A DNA stretch of 64,000 bases. Origin: Saccharothrix deserti (GTDB taxonomy: Bacteria; Actinomycetota; Actinomycetes; Mycobacteriales; Pseudonocardiaceae). Position numbers and translations under genes: made by a program. How positions within the stretch are numbered: position 1 is the first letter of the stretch; each line of letters begins with the position of its first letter. The stretch spans positions 1-64,000 of the forward strand of contig NZ_VKAB01000012.1 of NCBI RefSeq assembly GCF_009769385.1, read 5' to 3'. Shown piece by piece: positions 52,066 through 60,163 of the stretch. The notes below the pieces were generated by a model. It searched no databases. It was given only the letters and a program-made list of their open reading frames with translations, and had not been told where the DNA came from.

Positions 52066-52878
52066 ATGACCGCCACCCTCACCGCCGCGCCGCAGACCCG
52101 TTGGCGCGGCACCGACTTCGGCACACAGGTGCTCGTGCTCACCCAACGGTCGCTGCGCACGCTGGTCAGCGACCCGCGGATGATCGTGTTCAGCATCCTC
52201 CAGCCGCTGATCATGCTCACCCTGTTCAGCCAGATCTTCGCCAGCATCGCGAACACGCCGGGCTTCCCGCAGGGCGTGGCCTACATCGACTTCCTGATGC
52301 CCGCGATCCTGGTCAACACGGCCATGCAGTCCGCGCTCCAGGCGGGCGTCGGCCTGGTCACGGACATGAAGAACGGCGTGCTGGCCCGGTTCCGCTCGCT
52401 GCCCATCCGGTCCGGCTCGGTGCTCGTCGCACGCAGCCTGTCCGACCTGGTCCGCACGGCCTCGCAGCTGCTGTTGATGCTGGTGTTCGCCGTCGTGGTC
52501 TTCGGCTTCTCCCCCGCGGGCGGCGTCCTCGGCATCGCGGCGGCACTCGCCCTGTCGCTGGCCGTCGGCTGGGGTCTGGGCTGGATCTTCCTGGCCATCG
52601 CCGCCTGGCTGCGCAACGCCGAGCTGATGCAGACCGTCGGCTTCCTGGCGATGTTCCCGCTGATGTTCGCGTCCAGCGCGTACGTGCCGATCAGCGGTCT
52701 GCCGGGCTGGCTCCAGGCGGTCGCCAACGTCAACCCGCTGACGTTCGCGGTGGACGCGGCGCGCTCCCTGGCGCTCGCCCAGCCCGTCACCGGTGTGGTG
52801 GGCGCTCTGGTCACCAGCGCCGTGCTGGCCGCGGCGGGCTGGATCGCCGCCGTGCGAGGGTTCAAGCGCCCGCTGTGA
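52066..52878 (+). CDS. ABC-2 exporter permease, DrrB-like
   Basis: This encodes 270 residues with about six transmembrane helices. It has the ABC-2 marks SDPRMIVFSILQPLIMLTLFSQIF, the cytosolic MKNGVLARFRSLPIRSGSVLVAR coupling loop and the late FPLMFASSAYVPISGLPGWLQAVANVNPLTFAVDA. ATG at 52066 comes 15 bases after the ATPase stop with AGGAG between. With the ATPase it forms a complete dimeric exporter. The cargo is unknown. Confidence 0.92.
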   Translation: MTATLTAAPQTRWRGTDFGTQVLVLTQRSLRTLVSDPRMIVFSILQPLIMLTLFSQIFASIANTPGFPQGVAYIDFLMPAILVNTAMQSALQAGVGLVTDMKNGVLARFRSLPIRSGSVLVARSLSDLVRTASQLLLMLVFAVVVFGFSPAGGVLGIAAALALSLAVGWGLGWIFLAIAAWLRNAELMQTVGFLAMFPLMFASSAYVPISGLPGWLQAVANVNPLTFAVDAARSLALAQPVTGVVGALVTSAVLAAAGWIAAVRGFKRPL

Positions 52879-52912
52879 CATGGCCGGTGCTGGGCAGACT
52901 GCGGCGACCTCG

Positions 52913-54865
52913 CTAGTCCTTGCCGGACATCTTGCGCAGCATCGCGTTGTACGCGGCGAGGTCCGCGTCACCGTCCGCGTCCGCCCGCCGGTCCGCCCGG
53001 CGGGCGTCGCGGTCGTCCGACCTGGCCCACTGCACCAGCAGCGCCACCATCACCACGATCAGCGGCAACTCCCCCGCCGCCCACGCGATGCCGCCGCCGA
53101 GCCGCTGCTCCTCCAGCAGCGACGTCACCCACGGCAGGCCCAACGAGCGGTAGAAGTCGTCGCCGATCACGGTCTGCGAGCTCATCAGCACGATGCCGAA
53201 GAACGCGTGGAACGGGATCGAGGCGAACAGCAGGCCCAGCCGTCCCAGCGGCGGCAGCCGGTTCGGCGCCGGGTCGATCCCGATCACCGGCCAGTAGAAG
53301 ACGTAGCCGACCAGGATGAAGTGGGCGTTCATCGCCAGGTGCGCCCAGTGGTAGTCCAGCGCCGCGTCGAACAGGCCGGAGAAGTACAGGCCGTAGAACG
53401 AGCCGACGAACAGCGCCAACGCCACGAACGGGTTGGTGAGCACCTTCGCCACCGGCGAGTGCACGAACGCCAGCAGCCACTCGCGCGGCCCCGGCGGATT
53501 GCCCTTGCCGGCCGTGGGCAGCGCGCGCAGCGCCAACGTCACCGGACCGCCCAGCACCAGCAGGATCGGCGCCAGCATGGACAGCAGCATGTGCGCTTCC
53601 ATGTGGATGCTGAACATCGCGGGCGCGTACCGGCCGAGGCCGGACGACGTGGCGAACACCACGGTCAGGCAGCCCAGGACCCACGCGATCGTGCGGCCGA
53701 CCGGCCACGCGTCACCGCGCCGCCGCAGCCGTCGCACGCCCAGCAGGTACAGCACGGCCAGCGCGATGAAGGCCGAGCCGAAGATCAGGTCGAACCGCCA
53801 GTCGAACAGCAGCCGGGACAGCGTCGGCGCGCCGAACAGGTCGTAGCCGATGCGCAGCTCCACCGTGCTGGGCAGCGCCCGTTCCAGGATCGGCGGAGGC
53901 GTGCGGCTCAACGCGGCGGCCAGGCCGATCGTGAGGAACATCAGCAGCACCTCGACGCCCGCGAGCTTGACCAGCGAACGCCCGGAGCCCGTCGCGACGA
54001 CCTGCTTCACGCTCTTCTCGCGCTGGAAGTACCCCACGACACCCAGGACGACCAGCGCGACCGTCTTGCCGACCAGCAGCAGGCCGTAACCGCTGACGAA
54101 CAGCTGGCTCAACGGCAGCCGCACCCACGCGTTGATCACGCCGGAGGCCGCCATCACGATCCAGCAGACCAGCGCGAGCTTGGAGAACCGCGTCGTCGCC
54201 AACGCCAGGTGATCACCGCCACGCCTGCCGTGCGCCAGCAGCGCGATCAGACCGCCGACCCACACCGCCGCCGCGATCAGGTGGTACAGCAGGCTGTTCG
54301 TGGCCACGTCGTGCGAGCCGCCACCGGACGAGTGCCCCGTCACCGCGACCGGGACCAGGGCGAACAGCGCCAGGAAGAACAGCGCCGTGGTCCAGCCCCA
54401 CGACAGCGCCAGCCGGCAGCCCAACGCCAGCAGCGCCACGACCACCGCCGTGATCATCCACGCCTTGGACTGCTCCACCAGCCCCGCGACCTGGAACAAC
54501 ACCGACGGCTCCAGCAGCACCGTCACCGGCTGGCCCAGCGCGTCCGCCACCGTGAACGGCACCGAGAGCACCGCGCCCAACGTCCACAGCAGCGCCGCCC
54601 AGCCCGCCGTCCGCAGGGCCGCGTAACCGTCGGCGGCCAGCGTGCCGTTCTCCTGCGGCGGCACCAGGAACGCCGCCAGCAGCAGTGAGCCGATGGTCAC
54701 CACGGCGGCGGACTCGGTCAGCACGCGCACGACGATCAGCCCTGAGGCCTCGCCGCCCGCGACGGTGAGCAGCCCGACCGCGACCAGCGCGGCTATCGCC
54801 GTGCCGACGACCAGCAGGGGGATCAGACCGGTGCGCAGGGTGCGAGTGGGCGCTTCAGTGGGCAC
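52913..54865 (-). CDS. CopD-CtaG fusion: copper import and cytochrome oxidase assembly
   Basis: This encodes 650 residues and many transmembrane helices. The N-terminal half is CopD-like (SHDVATNSLLYHLIAAAVWVGGLIALLAHG, about 215-245). The C-terminal half is the bacterial CtaG_Cox11-unrelated membrane domain with FSIHMEAHMLLSMLAPILLVLGGPVTLALRA, NAHFILVGYVFYWPVIGIDP and PFHAFFGIVLMSSQ, whose His and Met residues suit copper handling. Actinobacterial fusions of this type (Rv0102-like, recalled) load copper into the aa3 oxidase. The GTG at 54865 removes 32 poor upstream residues. Confidence 0.88.
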   Translation of the reverse strand: MPTEAPTRTLRTGLIPLLVVGTAIAALVAVGLLTVAGGEASGLIVVRVLTESAAVVTIGSLLLAAFLVPPQENGTLAADGYAALRTAGWAALLWTLGAVLSVPFTVADALGQPVTVLLEPSVLFQVAGLVEQSKAWMITAVVVALLALGCRLALSWGWTTALFFLALFALVPVAVTGHSSGGGSHDVATNSLLYHLIAAAVWVGGLIALLAHGRRGGDHLALATTRFSKLALVCWIVMAASGVINAWVRLPLSQLFVSGYGLLLVGKTVALVVLGVVGYFQREKSVKQVVATGSGRSLVKLAGVEVLLMFLTIGLAAALSRTPPPILERALPSTVELRIGYDLFGAPTLSRLLFDWRFDLIFGSAFIALAVLYLLGVRRLRRRGDAWPVGRTIAWVLGCLTVVFATSSGLGRYAPAMFSIHMEAHMLLSMLAPILLVLGGPVTLALRALPTAGKGNPPGPREWLLAFVHSPVAKVLTNPFVALALFVGSFYGLYFSGLFDAALDYHWAHLAMNAHFILVGYVFYWPVIGIDPAPNRLPPLGRLGLLFASIPFHAFFGIVLMSSQTVIGDDFYRSLGLPWVTSLLEEQRLGGGIAWAAGELPLIVVMVALLVQWARSDDRDARRADRRADADGDADLAAYNAMLRKMSGKD

Positions 54866-54944
54866 GCCACGAGCGTAGGCGGCCCGGGTTCGCCTCCACC
54901 AACCGCCGGACGTGCGCGGATCACACCCACTACCGTTGCTGGAC

Positions 54945-55520
54945 GTGACCGGTTCTCGCACGCTGCTCGTGATGGCCTTCGCCGTGCTCCTTTCGGCGGG
55001 GTGCAGCTACACCATCAACGGCGACGCGCTGCCCCAAGCCGGGGTCACACCGTCGGAGACCACGGGGTCCTCGGCGCCGTCGAACGCACCGAAGATCGCC
55101 AAGCCGCGCACGGTCGTAGGCGTCGACCCGTGCGGGCTGCTCAACGCCGACGACCTCAAGGCCATCGGGCCGTACAAGAAAGACCCGACGCGCAAGGACG
55201 ACGTGATCCAGGAGTCGTGCCAGTACGTGCTGGACGACGGCTCGGCCGGCGGGCGCACGGTGGTCGCCGCGCTCTACCAGAAGTACGAGCAGGTGCAGAC
55301 GCGGCAGGCCAAGGGCCGAGAGGTGGTCGTGGAGGGGCACTCGACGTGGGTGCTGTGCGACCTGAGCGGCAGCGAGATGGCGTGCACCGCGACCCTGGCG
55401 GTGAACACCAACCGCAGCGTCCTGGTGGCGATGGCCCAGCCCGGTGGCGTCCCCGAGCAGATGCTGGCCGCGATGCAGCCGCTGCTCAAGGCCGCGTTGA
55501 GCCGGCTTCCAGCCGCGTGA
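54945..55520 (+). CDS. DUF3558-type lipoprotein
   Basis: This encodes 191 residues. The signal peptide TLLVMAFAVLLSAGC has a clear L-S-A-G-C lipobox with Cys near 20. A Ser/Pro-rich linker leads to the domain VGVDPCGLLNADDLKAIG...SCQYVLDDG, the DUF3558 pattern with paired cysteines. Such lipoproteins are abundant on actinobacterial envelopes; function unknown. The GTG at 54945 has a TACCGT hexamer 8 bases upstream and no ribosome site, which suggests a leaderless transcript. Its 3' end overlaps the opposing MFS gene by 35 bases. Confidence 0.82.
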   Translation: MTGSRTLLVMAFAVLLSAGCSYTINGDALPQAGVTPSETTGSSAPSNAPKIAKPRTVVGVDPCGLLNADDLKAIGPYKKDPTRKDDVIQESCQYVLDDGSAGGRTVVAALYQKYEQVQTRQAKGREVVVEGHSTWVLCDLSGSEMACTATLAVNTNRSVLVAMAQPGGVPEQMLAAMQPLLKAALSRLPAA

Positions 55521-56673
55521 GCTCACGGGCGCGGGACCGGCGCACCAGCAGCACGGCGGGCACCATCAGGGCGATCACGAACGCCACGAAACCCAGCGAC
55601 ACCGACAGGCTGCTGACGTGCGCGATACCGCCGACCATCGGCGGGCCGATCAGGAAGCCGGTGTAGGCGACCGTCGTCACCAGGCCGATCTCGCGTTCGC
55701 CGCCCGTGCCGTCGGCGCGCCTGCCCGCCTCGCCCGCCAGGTCCATGATCACCGGGAACGCGAAGGCCAGGCCCAGGCCGACGAAGGCGAACCCGACGTA
55801 GCCGACCGCGGGCGCCTGGACGAGCACGGCCAGCGCGAGACCCGTCGCGGCCACCACCGCGCCCGCCGCGAGCAGCCGGTACGGGCCCAGGCGGCGTTGC
55901 ACGGGCTCGCCGAACATGCGGGCGGCGGCCATCGCGACGGAGAACCCGGCGTACGCCGCCGCGGCGGCGGCCTCGCTCAGACCGCGTTCGTTGACGAAGA
56001 ACAGTGCCGACCAGTCGGACGTGGCGCCCTCGGCGATCGCGGAGAACAGCGTGATGACCGCGAGCAGCCACAACAACGGCCTCTTGAGCACCGGGCGGTC
56101 GTCCTCGGGCGCGTCGGCGGTGTCGCCGGTCACGCCTGGCACGGCCTTGATCACCCACGCCATCGCGACCGCGCCGATGACGGCGACGGTGATCAGGTGG
56201 CGGGTCAGGCTCCAGCCCGCGTTCGCCGCAGCCGCCGCGCCGAGCGAGCCGACCAGGCCGCCGACGCTGAAGCCCGCGTGGAACTGGGGCATCAGCGGCC
56301 GGTCGAGGCTGCGGGTGACGGCCACCGCGGCGACGTTCATGCCCACGTCCAGCGCCGCGCCGCACGAGCCGAGCACGAACAGGACCAAGCCCAGGTGCAG
56401 GGGCGTTTCCGCGAGCGTGAGGGCGGGCACGGCCAACACGGTGACGACCACGCCCGCGATGATCAGCTTGCGGGCGCCCACCTTCGCGCAGATCCGGGCC
56501 GCGAACGGCGCCGTCAGCGCCAGGCCGACGCTCGCACCCAGCAGCGCCAGGCCGAGGGTGGCCTCGGTCGCGCCGACCTGGGCGGCCAACGCGGGCATGC
56601 GGGCCGCCCAGGACAGGAAGAGCGCCCCGTTGAACAGGAACACCGCGAAGACGGCGAGGCGTGGCGTGGGCAT
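55486..56673 (-). CDS. MFS transporter
   Basis: This encodes 395 residues with 12 predicted helices. The A-motif-like segment is GASVGLALTAPFAARICAKVGARKL near 47-70. The central loop at about 190 carries the usual charged stretch (GDTADAPEDDRPVLKRP). The subgroup resembles FucP/YbjJ-type carriers. It is divergent from a LacI-family regulator with one shared operator, so a sugar or sugar-like substrate is likely, although export is possible. Confidence 0.88.
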   Translation of the reverse strand: MPTPRLAVFAVFLFNGALFLSWAARMPALAAQVGATEATLGLALLGASVGLALTAPFAARICAKVGARKLIIAGVVVTVLAVPALTLAETPLHLGLVLFVLGSCGAALDVGMNVAAVAVTRSLDRPLMPQFHAGFSVGGLVGSLGAAAAANAGWSLTRHLITVAVIGAVAMAWVIKAVPGVTGDTADAPEDDRPVLKRPLLWLLAVITLFSAIAEGATSDWSALFFVNERGLSEAAAAAAYAGFSVAMAAARMFGEPVQRRLGPYRLLAAGAVVAATGLALAVLVQAPAVGYVGFAFVGLGLAFAFPVIMDLAGEAGRRADGTGGEREIGLVTTVAYTGFLIGPPMVGGIAHVSSLSVSLGFVAFVIALMVPAVLLVRRSRARELTRLEAGSTRP

Positions 56674-56687
56674 GCGTCCGAGTGTGG

Positions 56688-56701
56688 CTGAAGCGCTTCA
56701 G
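56688..56701. promoter_or_regulatory. LacI operator between MFS and LacI genes
   Basis: CTGAAGCGCTTCAG is a perfect 14-base palindrome with the central CG step typical of LacI sites. It lies 15 bases from the MFS start and 35 from the lacI start. Confidence 0.75.
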
Positions 56702-56735
56702 ACCGTCCACTCGATTAGCTGGTTACGCTCACCAC

Positions 56736-57791
56736 GTGGACCGCCCTCGCAAGCCGACGCTCGACACGGTGGCCGGCGCGGTCGGTGTGTCGCGCGCCAC
56801 GGTGTCCAACGCCTACAACCGGCCGGACCAGCTGTCCGCCGCGTTGCGCGAGCGGATCATGGAGACGGCGGCGTCGTTGGGCTACCCGGGACCCGATCCG
56901 GTGGCGCGCAGCCTGGCCACCCGGCACAGCGCGGCCGTCGGGTTCATGCTCGGGCAGGGACTGTCGGCGTCGTTCGCCGATGCCGCGCTGTCGATCGTGT
57001 TGGACGGGCTGGCTTCGACCGTGGACGGACACGACCACTGCCTGGTACTGATCCCCGGGCGGGACAAGGGCGGGCCGCGCCCGGAGACGGTGGCGCGGGC
57101 ACAGGCGGACGTCGTGGTGGCGTATTCGCTGCCGGACGACGCGCCGGCGTTGGCGGCCGTGCGGGCGCGTGGGCTGCCGATGGTGGTGATCGACCAGCCC
57201 GTGCTGCCGGACACCGCACGGGTCGAGGTGGACGACTTCGGCGGGGCGCGGTTGGCGGCGTCGTCGCTGTGGGATCTGGGGCACCGGCGGTTCGGGGTGG
57301 TGACGTTCGCGCTGCACCCGGACGGGCACAACGGCCCCGTGACACCCGAGCGGCTGACGTCCACGCCCTTCCGGGTGACATGGGACCGGCTGCAGGGCTA
57401 TCTGGACGTGGCGGGGGCAGACACCCCGACATGGGAGTGCGCGCGGAGCAGTCGCGAGTTGGGCCGGGCGGGGGCACGGGCGCTGATGTCCGCAGAGCCG
57501 CGGCCGACGGCGCTGCTGTGCGCTTCGGACGAGTTGGCGTTCGGCGCGCTCCAGGCCGTTCGGGATCTGGGGCTGCGCGTGCCGGCCGACGTTTCGGTGA
57601 TCGGGTTCGACGACGTGCCCGCTGCCGAACACGCAGACCCACCTTTGACTACTGTGCGTCAACCCCTGGCCGAGAAGGGGCGCCACGCCGGCGAACTGGC
57701 GCTCCGCTTGCTGAACGGCGGCAGACCGGGCGAGCCGACAAGACTGGCGGTCTCCCTCGTTTCCCGCGACTCGACAGCCCCTCCAGAGTGA
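56736..57791 (+). CDS. LacI-family regulator of the MFS gene
   Basis: This encodes 351 residues. The HTH is TLDTVAGAVGVSRATVSNAYNRPDQLSAALRERIMETAASLGY. The ligand domain contains VVVAYSLPDDAPALAAVRARGLPMVVIDQPV and ends VSVIGFDDVPAAEHADPPLTTVRQP, the LacI/GalR closing motif. The start GTG at 56736 has a TTACGCT box 7 bases upstream and may be leaderless. It probably represses both itself and the transporter through CTGAAGCGCTTCAG. Confidence 0.92.
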   Translation: MDRPRKPTLDTVAGAVGVSRATVSNAYNRPDQLSAALRERIMETAASLGYPGPDPVARSLATRHSAAVGFMLGQGLSASFADAALSIVLDGLASTVDGHDHCLVLIPGRDKGGPRPETVARAQADVVVAYSLPDDAPALAAVRARGLPMVVIDQPVLPDTARVEVDDFGGARLAASSLWDLGHRRFGVVTFALHPDGHNGPVTPERLTSTPFRVTWDRLQGYLDVAGADTPTWECARSSRELGRAGARALMSAEPRPTALLCASDELAFGALQAVRDLGLRVPADVSVIGFDDVPAAEHADPPLTTVRQPLAEKGRHAGELALRLLNGGRPGEPTRLAVSLVSRDSTAPPE

Positions 57792-57916
57792 TCCACATCA
57801 CTTTTTGGCCATCTTGATCACTCTTCTGGTGCCTCGACGGAAACGCACCGCGTCTTCCGGACGATGTGTCCGGTGGGGCGGCTACGCTGCTACAGCGCGT
57901 GGTCACAGCCCCTCCA

Positions 57917-57989
57917 GCCTCCGTAGCTCAGTGGAGAGAGCGAGGGACTTCTAATCCCGAGGTCGCAGGTTCGAATCCTGCCGGGGGCG
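57917..57989 (+). tRNA. tRNA-Arg(UCU)
   Basis: This is a 73-base cloverleaf. The acceptor strands GCCTCCG and CGGGGGC pair with one G-U. The anticodon loop CTTCTAA has anticodon TCT at 57950-57952. The T arm is GCAGG-TTCGAAT-CCTGC and the discriminator is G. CCA is not encoded. The anticodon stem has one A-G mismatch at its outer end. Confidence 0.95.
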
Positions 57990-58002
57990 CTCGAAGGACG
58001 AG

Positions 58003-58030
58003 CCCCTGACCTGCAACGACAGGTCAGGGG
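58003..58030. terminator. Terminator of tRNA-Arg
   Basis: An 11-pair perfect stem CCCCTGACCTG with CAGGTCAGGGG around CAACGA, 14 bases after the tRNA. No U tract follows. Confidence 0.6.
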
Positions 58031-58097
58031 ACGGCAACAACCCGCTAGTCGGCGGTCTTGATCATGCCGCGTGGTGCCGCATGTGGAGCCCTCGCGT

Positions 58098-59066
58098 TCA
58101 GCGACGCGGCAGTGCGGCGATGATGATGTTCGGGTCCCGCGCGGTCGTGTAGGCGGCGCTGAGCACTAGGACTACGCCGCCGCGCACAGCTACTGACGTG
58201 GGGTTTTGCAGTCCGTCGGCGCTGGTGAGCATCGTGCCGGCGGTGCCGTCGGCCGCGATGCGCACGATCTTGTTGGGTCCGTTGAGGGCGGCCAGGACGT
58301 CGTCGCCGGCGAAGTCGAAGTCGTCGATGCCGACCAGTCCGCTCGCCACGACTCGGACGGGACCGGGGCGGGCGGCCCGCAGCGGGATGCGCAGCAGGGT
58401 TCCTTGGTCGAGGTTGGTGGCCCACACGGCGCCACCGCGCACCTTGATGCCGTTGGCGCCGAGGAAGCCCGAGGGCGCCAGTTCCCGTGCCGCCGACCAG
58501 ACGGTGGCGCGACCGCCGCGCAGCGGCACGGTGGAGATCGTGCCCCGCACCGAGTCGGTGATGTAGAAGACACCGGCGCGGCTGTCCAGGGCGAGACCGT
58601 TGGGCAGGCCGTCGGCGGGCAGCGCGGCGATGCGCTGCGGCGTTCCTCCCGGCACCAGGCGGTACAGGCCGGTGGAGGTGGGGTCGCCGCTGGCGTACAG
58701 GAAGTGCAGAACGCCGTCGTACGTGCGGACGATGCCCGTGGTCAGGGCGAAGCGCAGCACGGGGGTGTTGACGCCGCCGTCCGCGGGTGCGGGCAGGGTC
58801 GCCAGCACACGGGTGTTCCCGCGTCGGTCGATCGCGGCCACCTGACGTGCGGCGGCGAACGTGACGTAGGCGGTGCCGTCCGGCGCCAACGCGACGTTCT
58901 CCGGCATCTGGCCCGCAGCCAGGTCGAAGTGCACCGCGATGCGTGCATCCGTTTGGACGTCGACCGGGGCGGTTGGCACGGCATCGGCTGTTGCCGCTGG
59001 TGTCGTGGCGACCATCATCGCCGCCGCCGCGGTCATGATCCCGGCGGCGATCCTGTGTTTGCGCAT
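58098..59066 (-). CDS. Secreted beta-propeller protein (SMP-30/NHL-like)
   Basis: This encodes 322 residues. A signal peptide (AAGIMTAAAAMMVATTPAATA) ends near residue 28. The mature part is a run of propeller blades with repeated G-TAYVTF, GVLHFLYASGD, GLPNGLALDSRAGVFYITDS, GANGIKVRGGAVWATNLDQG and GIDDFDFAGDDVLAALNGPNKI, like SMP-30/gluconolactonase or NHL proteins. Metal-binding residues of true lactonases cannot be confirmed, so enzymatic activity is open. ATG at 59066; the upstream frame is not protein-like. Its neighbour is an HTH regulator transcribed the same way from 124 bases upstream. Confidence 0.75.
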   Translation of the reverse strand: MRKHRIAAGIMTAAAAMMVATTPAATADAVPTAPVDVQTDARIAVHFDLAAGQMPENVALAPDGTAYVTFAAARQVAAIDRRGNTRVLATLPAPADGGVNTPVLRFALTTGIVRTYDGVLHFLYASGDPTSTGLYRLVPGGTPQRIAALPADGLPNGLALDSRAGVFYITDSVRGTISTVPLRGGRATVWSAARELAPSGFLGANGIKVRGGAVWATNLDQGTLLRIPLRAARPGPVRVVASGLVGIDDFDFAGDDVLAALNGPNKIVRIAADGTAGTMLTSADGLQNPTSVAVRGGVVLVLSAAYTTARDPNIIIAALPRR

Positions 59067-59190
59067 GAGTTCCTCACTGATGTGGTGCGCGATGAGGCGC
59101 ACGCTGTTTTTGGGCGCGCGGGTGCGCCCGGAGAGACCCGTTCGCGGGACGAACGGTGAGAGACCCCGGAGAGGGCTTGTGGACGTGTGG

Positions 59191-60090
59191 CTAACCGCGC
59201 AGCGGCGAGGTGGGCGTCGACAGGTCGTGCTCAACCGCTCGACCTGCGGACGCGCTGTGCGCGAGCAGTGCCAGCGCGGTGTGCGAGGACGAGCCCGGCT
59301 CGGTGGTCGCCACCACGATGTGGTGGCCCCGCTCGGTCAGCAGCGTCTGCTGGGTGACCGTCAGCGGGCCCACCAGCGGGTGCCGCATCTCGTAGGCGGC
59401 ATCACCTGGCGCCTTGACCCGGTGGTCCGCCCACAGCGACACGAACTCGGGGCTCTTGACCGTCAGCTCGCCGATCAGTGATGCCAGTGCCGGGTCGTCC
59501 GGCCACTGCCCGGACACGGTGCGCAAGGACGCCGCCACCGCCTTGGCCTTGGCCGGCCAGTCGGCGTACAGGGCGCGGGTGTGCGCGTCGAGGAACAGCA
59601 GCCGGGCCATGTTCGGCCGCCGGTCGGGCCGCTCCGGGGCATCGCGTTCCACGTGCCCGGCGAACAGGGCGTGGCCCGTCCGGTTCCAGGCCAGCACGTC
59701 GCTGCGACGTCCCAGCACCACGGCGGGCACGTCACCGAGCGCTGCGAGCAGTTGCCGCACTGCGGGGGCGACCCGCTCGGGTGCGGGCCGACGTGGCTTC
59801 GTGCGACGACGACTACCGGCTGCCAGCTCGTGCAGGTGTCGGCGCTCGGTGTCGTTGAGCCGCAGGGCGCCGGCGAGGGCGTCGAGCACTTCGGGTGAGG
59901 CATTGGTCGACTGGCCCTGTTCCAGGCGTGCGTAGTAGGACGGGCTGACCCCGGCCAGCAGTGCCAGTTCCCCTCGCCGCAGTCCCGGCACCCGTCGGCG
60001 CTCGCCGTAGCTCGGCAGGTCCACGTCCTCCGGCCTGAGCTGCGAACGGCGCACCTGGAGGAACTCGCCGAGCTGTCGCGTGTTGTCCAC
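59191..60090 (-). CDS. HTH regulator with MmyB-like ligand domain
   Basis: This encodes 299 residues. The XRE HTH spans about 5-85 with the marks SYGERRRVPGLRRGELALLAGVSPSYYARLEQG. The C-terminal part is the MmyB-like PAS-related domain (VPAVVLGRRSDVLAWNRTGHALFAGH, then NMARLLFLDAHTRALYADW). Such regulators usually act on an adjacent oxidoreductase or secreted protein gene; here the propeller gene 124 bases downstream is the obvious candidate. GTG at 60090 gives the N-terminus typical for the family. Confidence 0.88.
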   Translation of the reverse strand: MDNTRQLGEFLQVRRSQLRPEDVDLPSYGERRRVPGLRRGELALLAGVSPSYYARLEQGQSTNASPEVLDALAGALRLNDTERRHLHELAAGSRRRTKPRRPAPERVAPAVRQLLAALGDVPAVVLGRRSDVLAWNRTGHALFAGHVERDAPERPDRRPNMARLLFLDAHTRALYADWPAKAKAVAASLRTVSGQWPDDPALASLIGELTVKSPEFVSLWADHRVKAPGDAAYEMRHPLVGPLTVTQQTLLTERGHHIVVATTEPGSSSHTALALLAHSASAGRAVEHDLSTPTSPLRG

Positions 60091-60163
60091 GTCGACCAGT
60101 ATTGGATCGCCACAACGCCGTAGCGACACCCTGCCGGGGTCACGCACGGGAGGGGTGCGAGAG

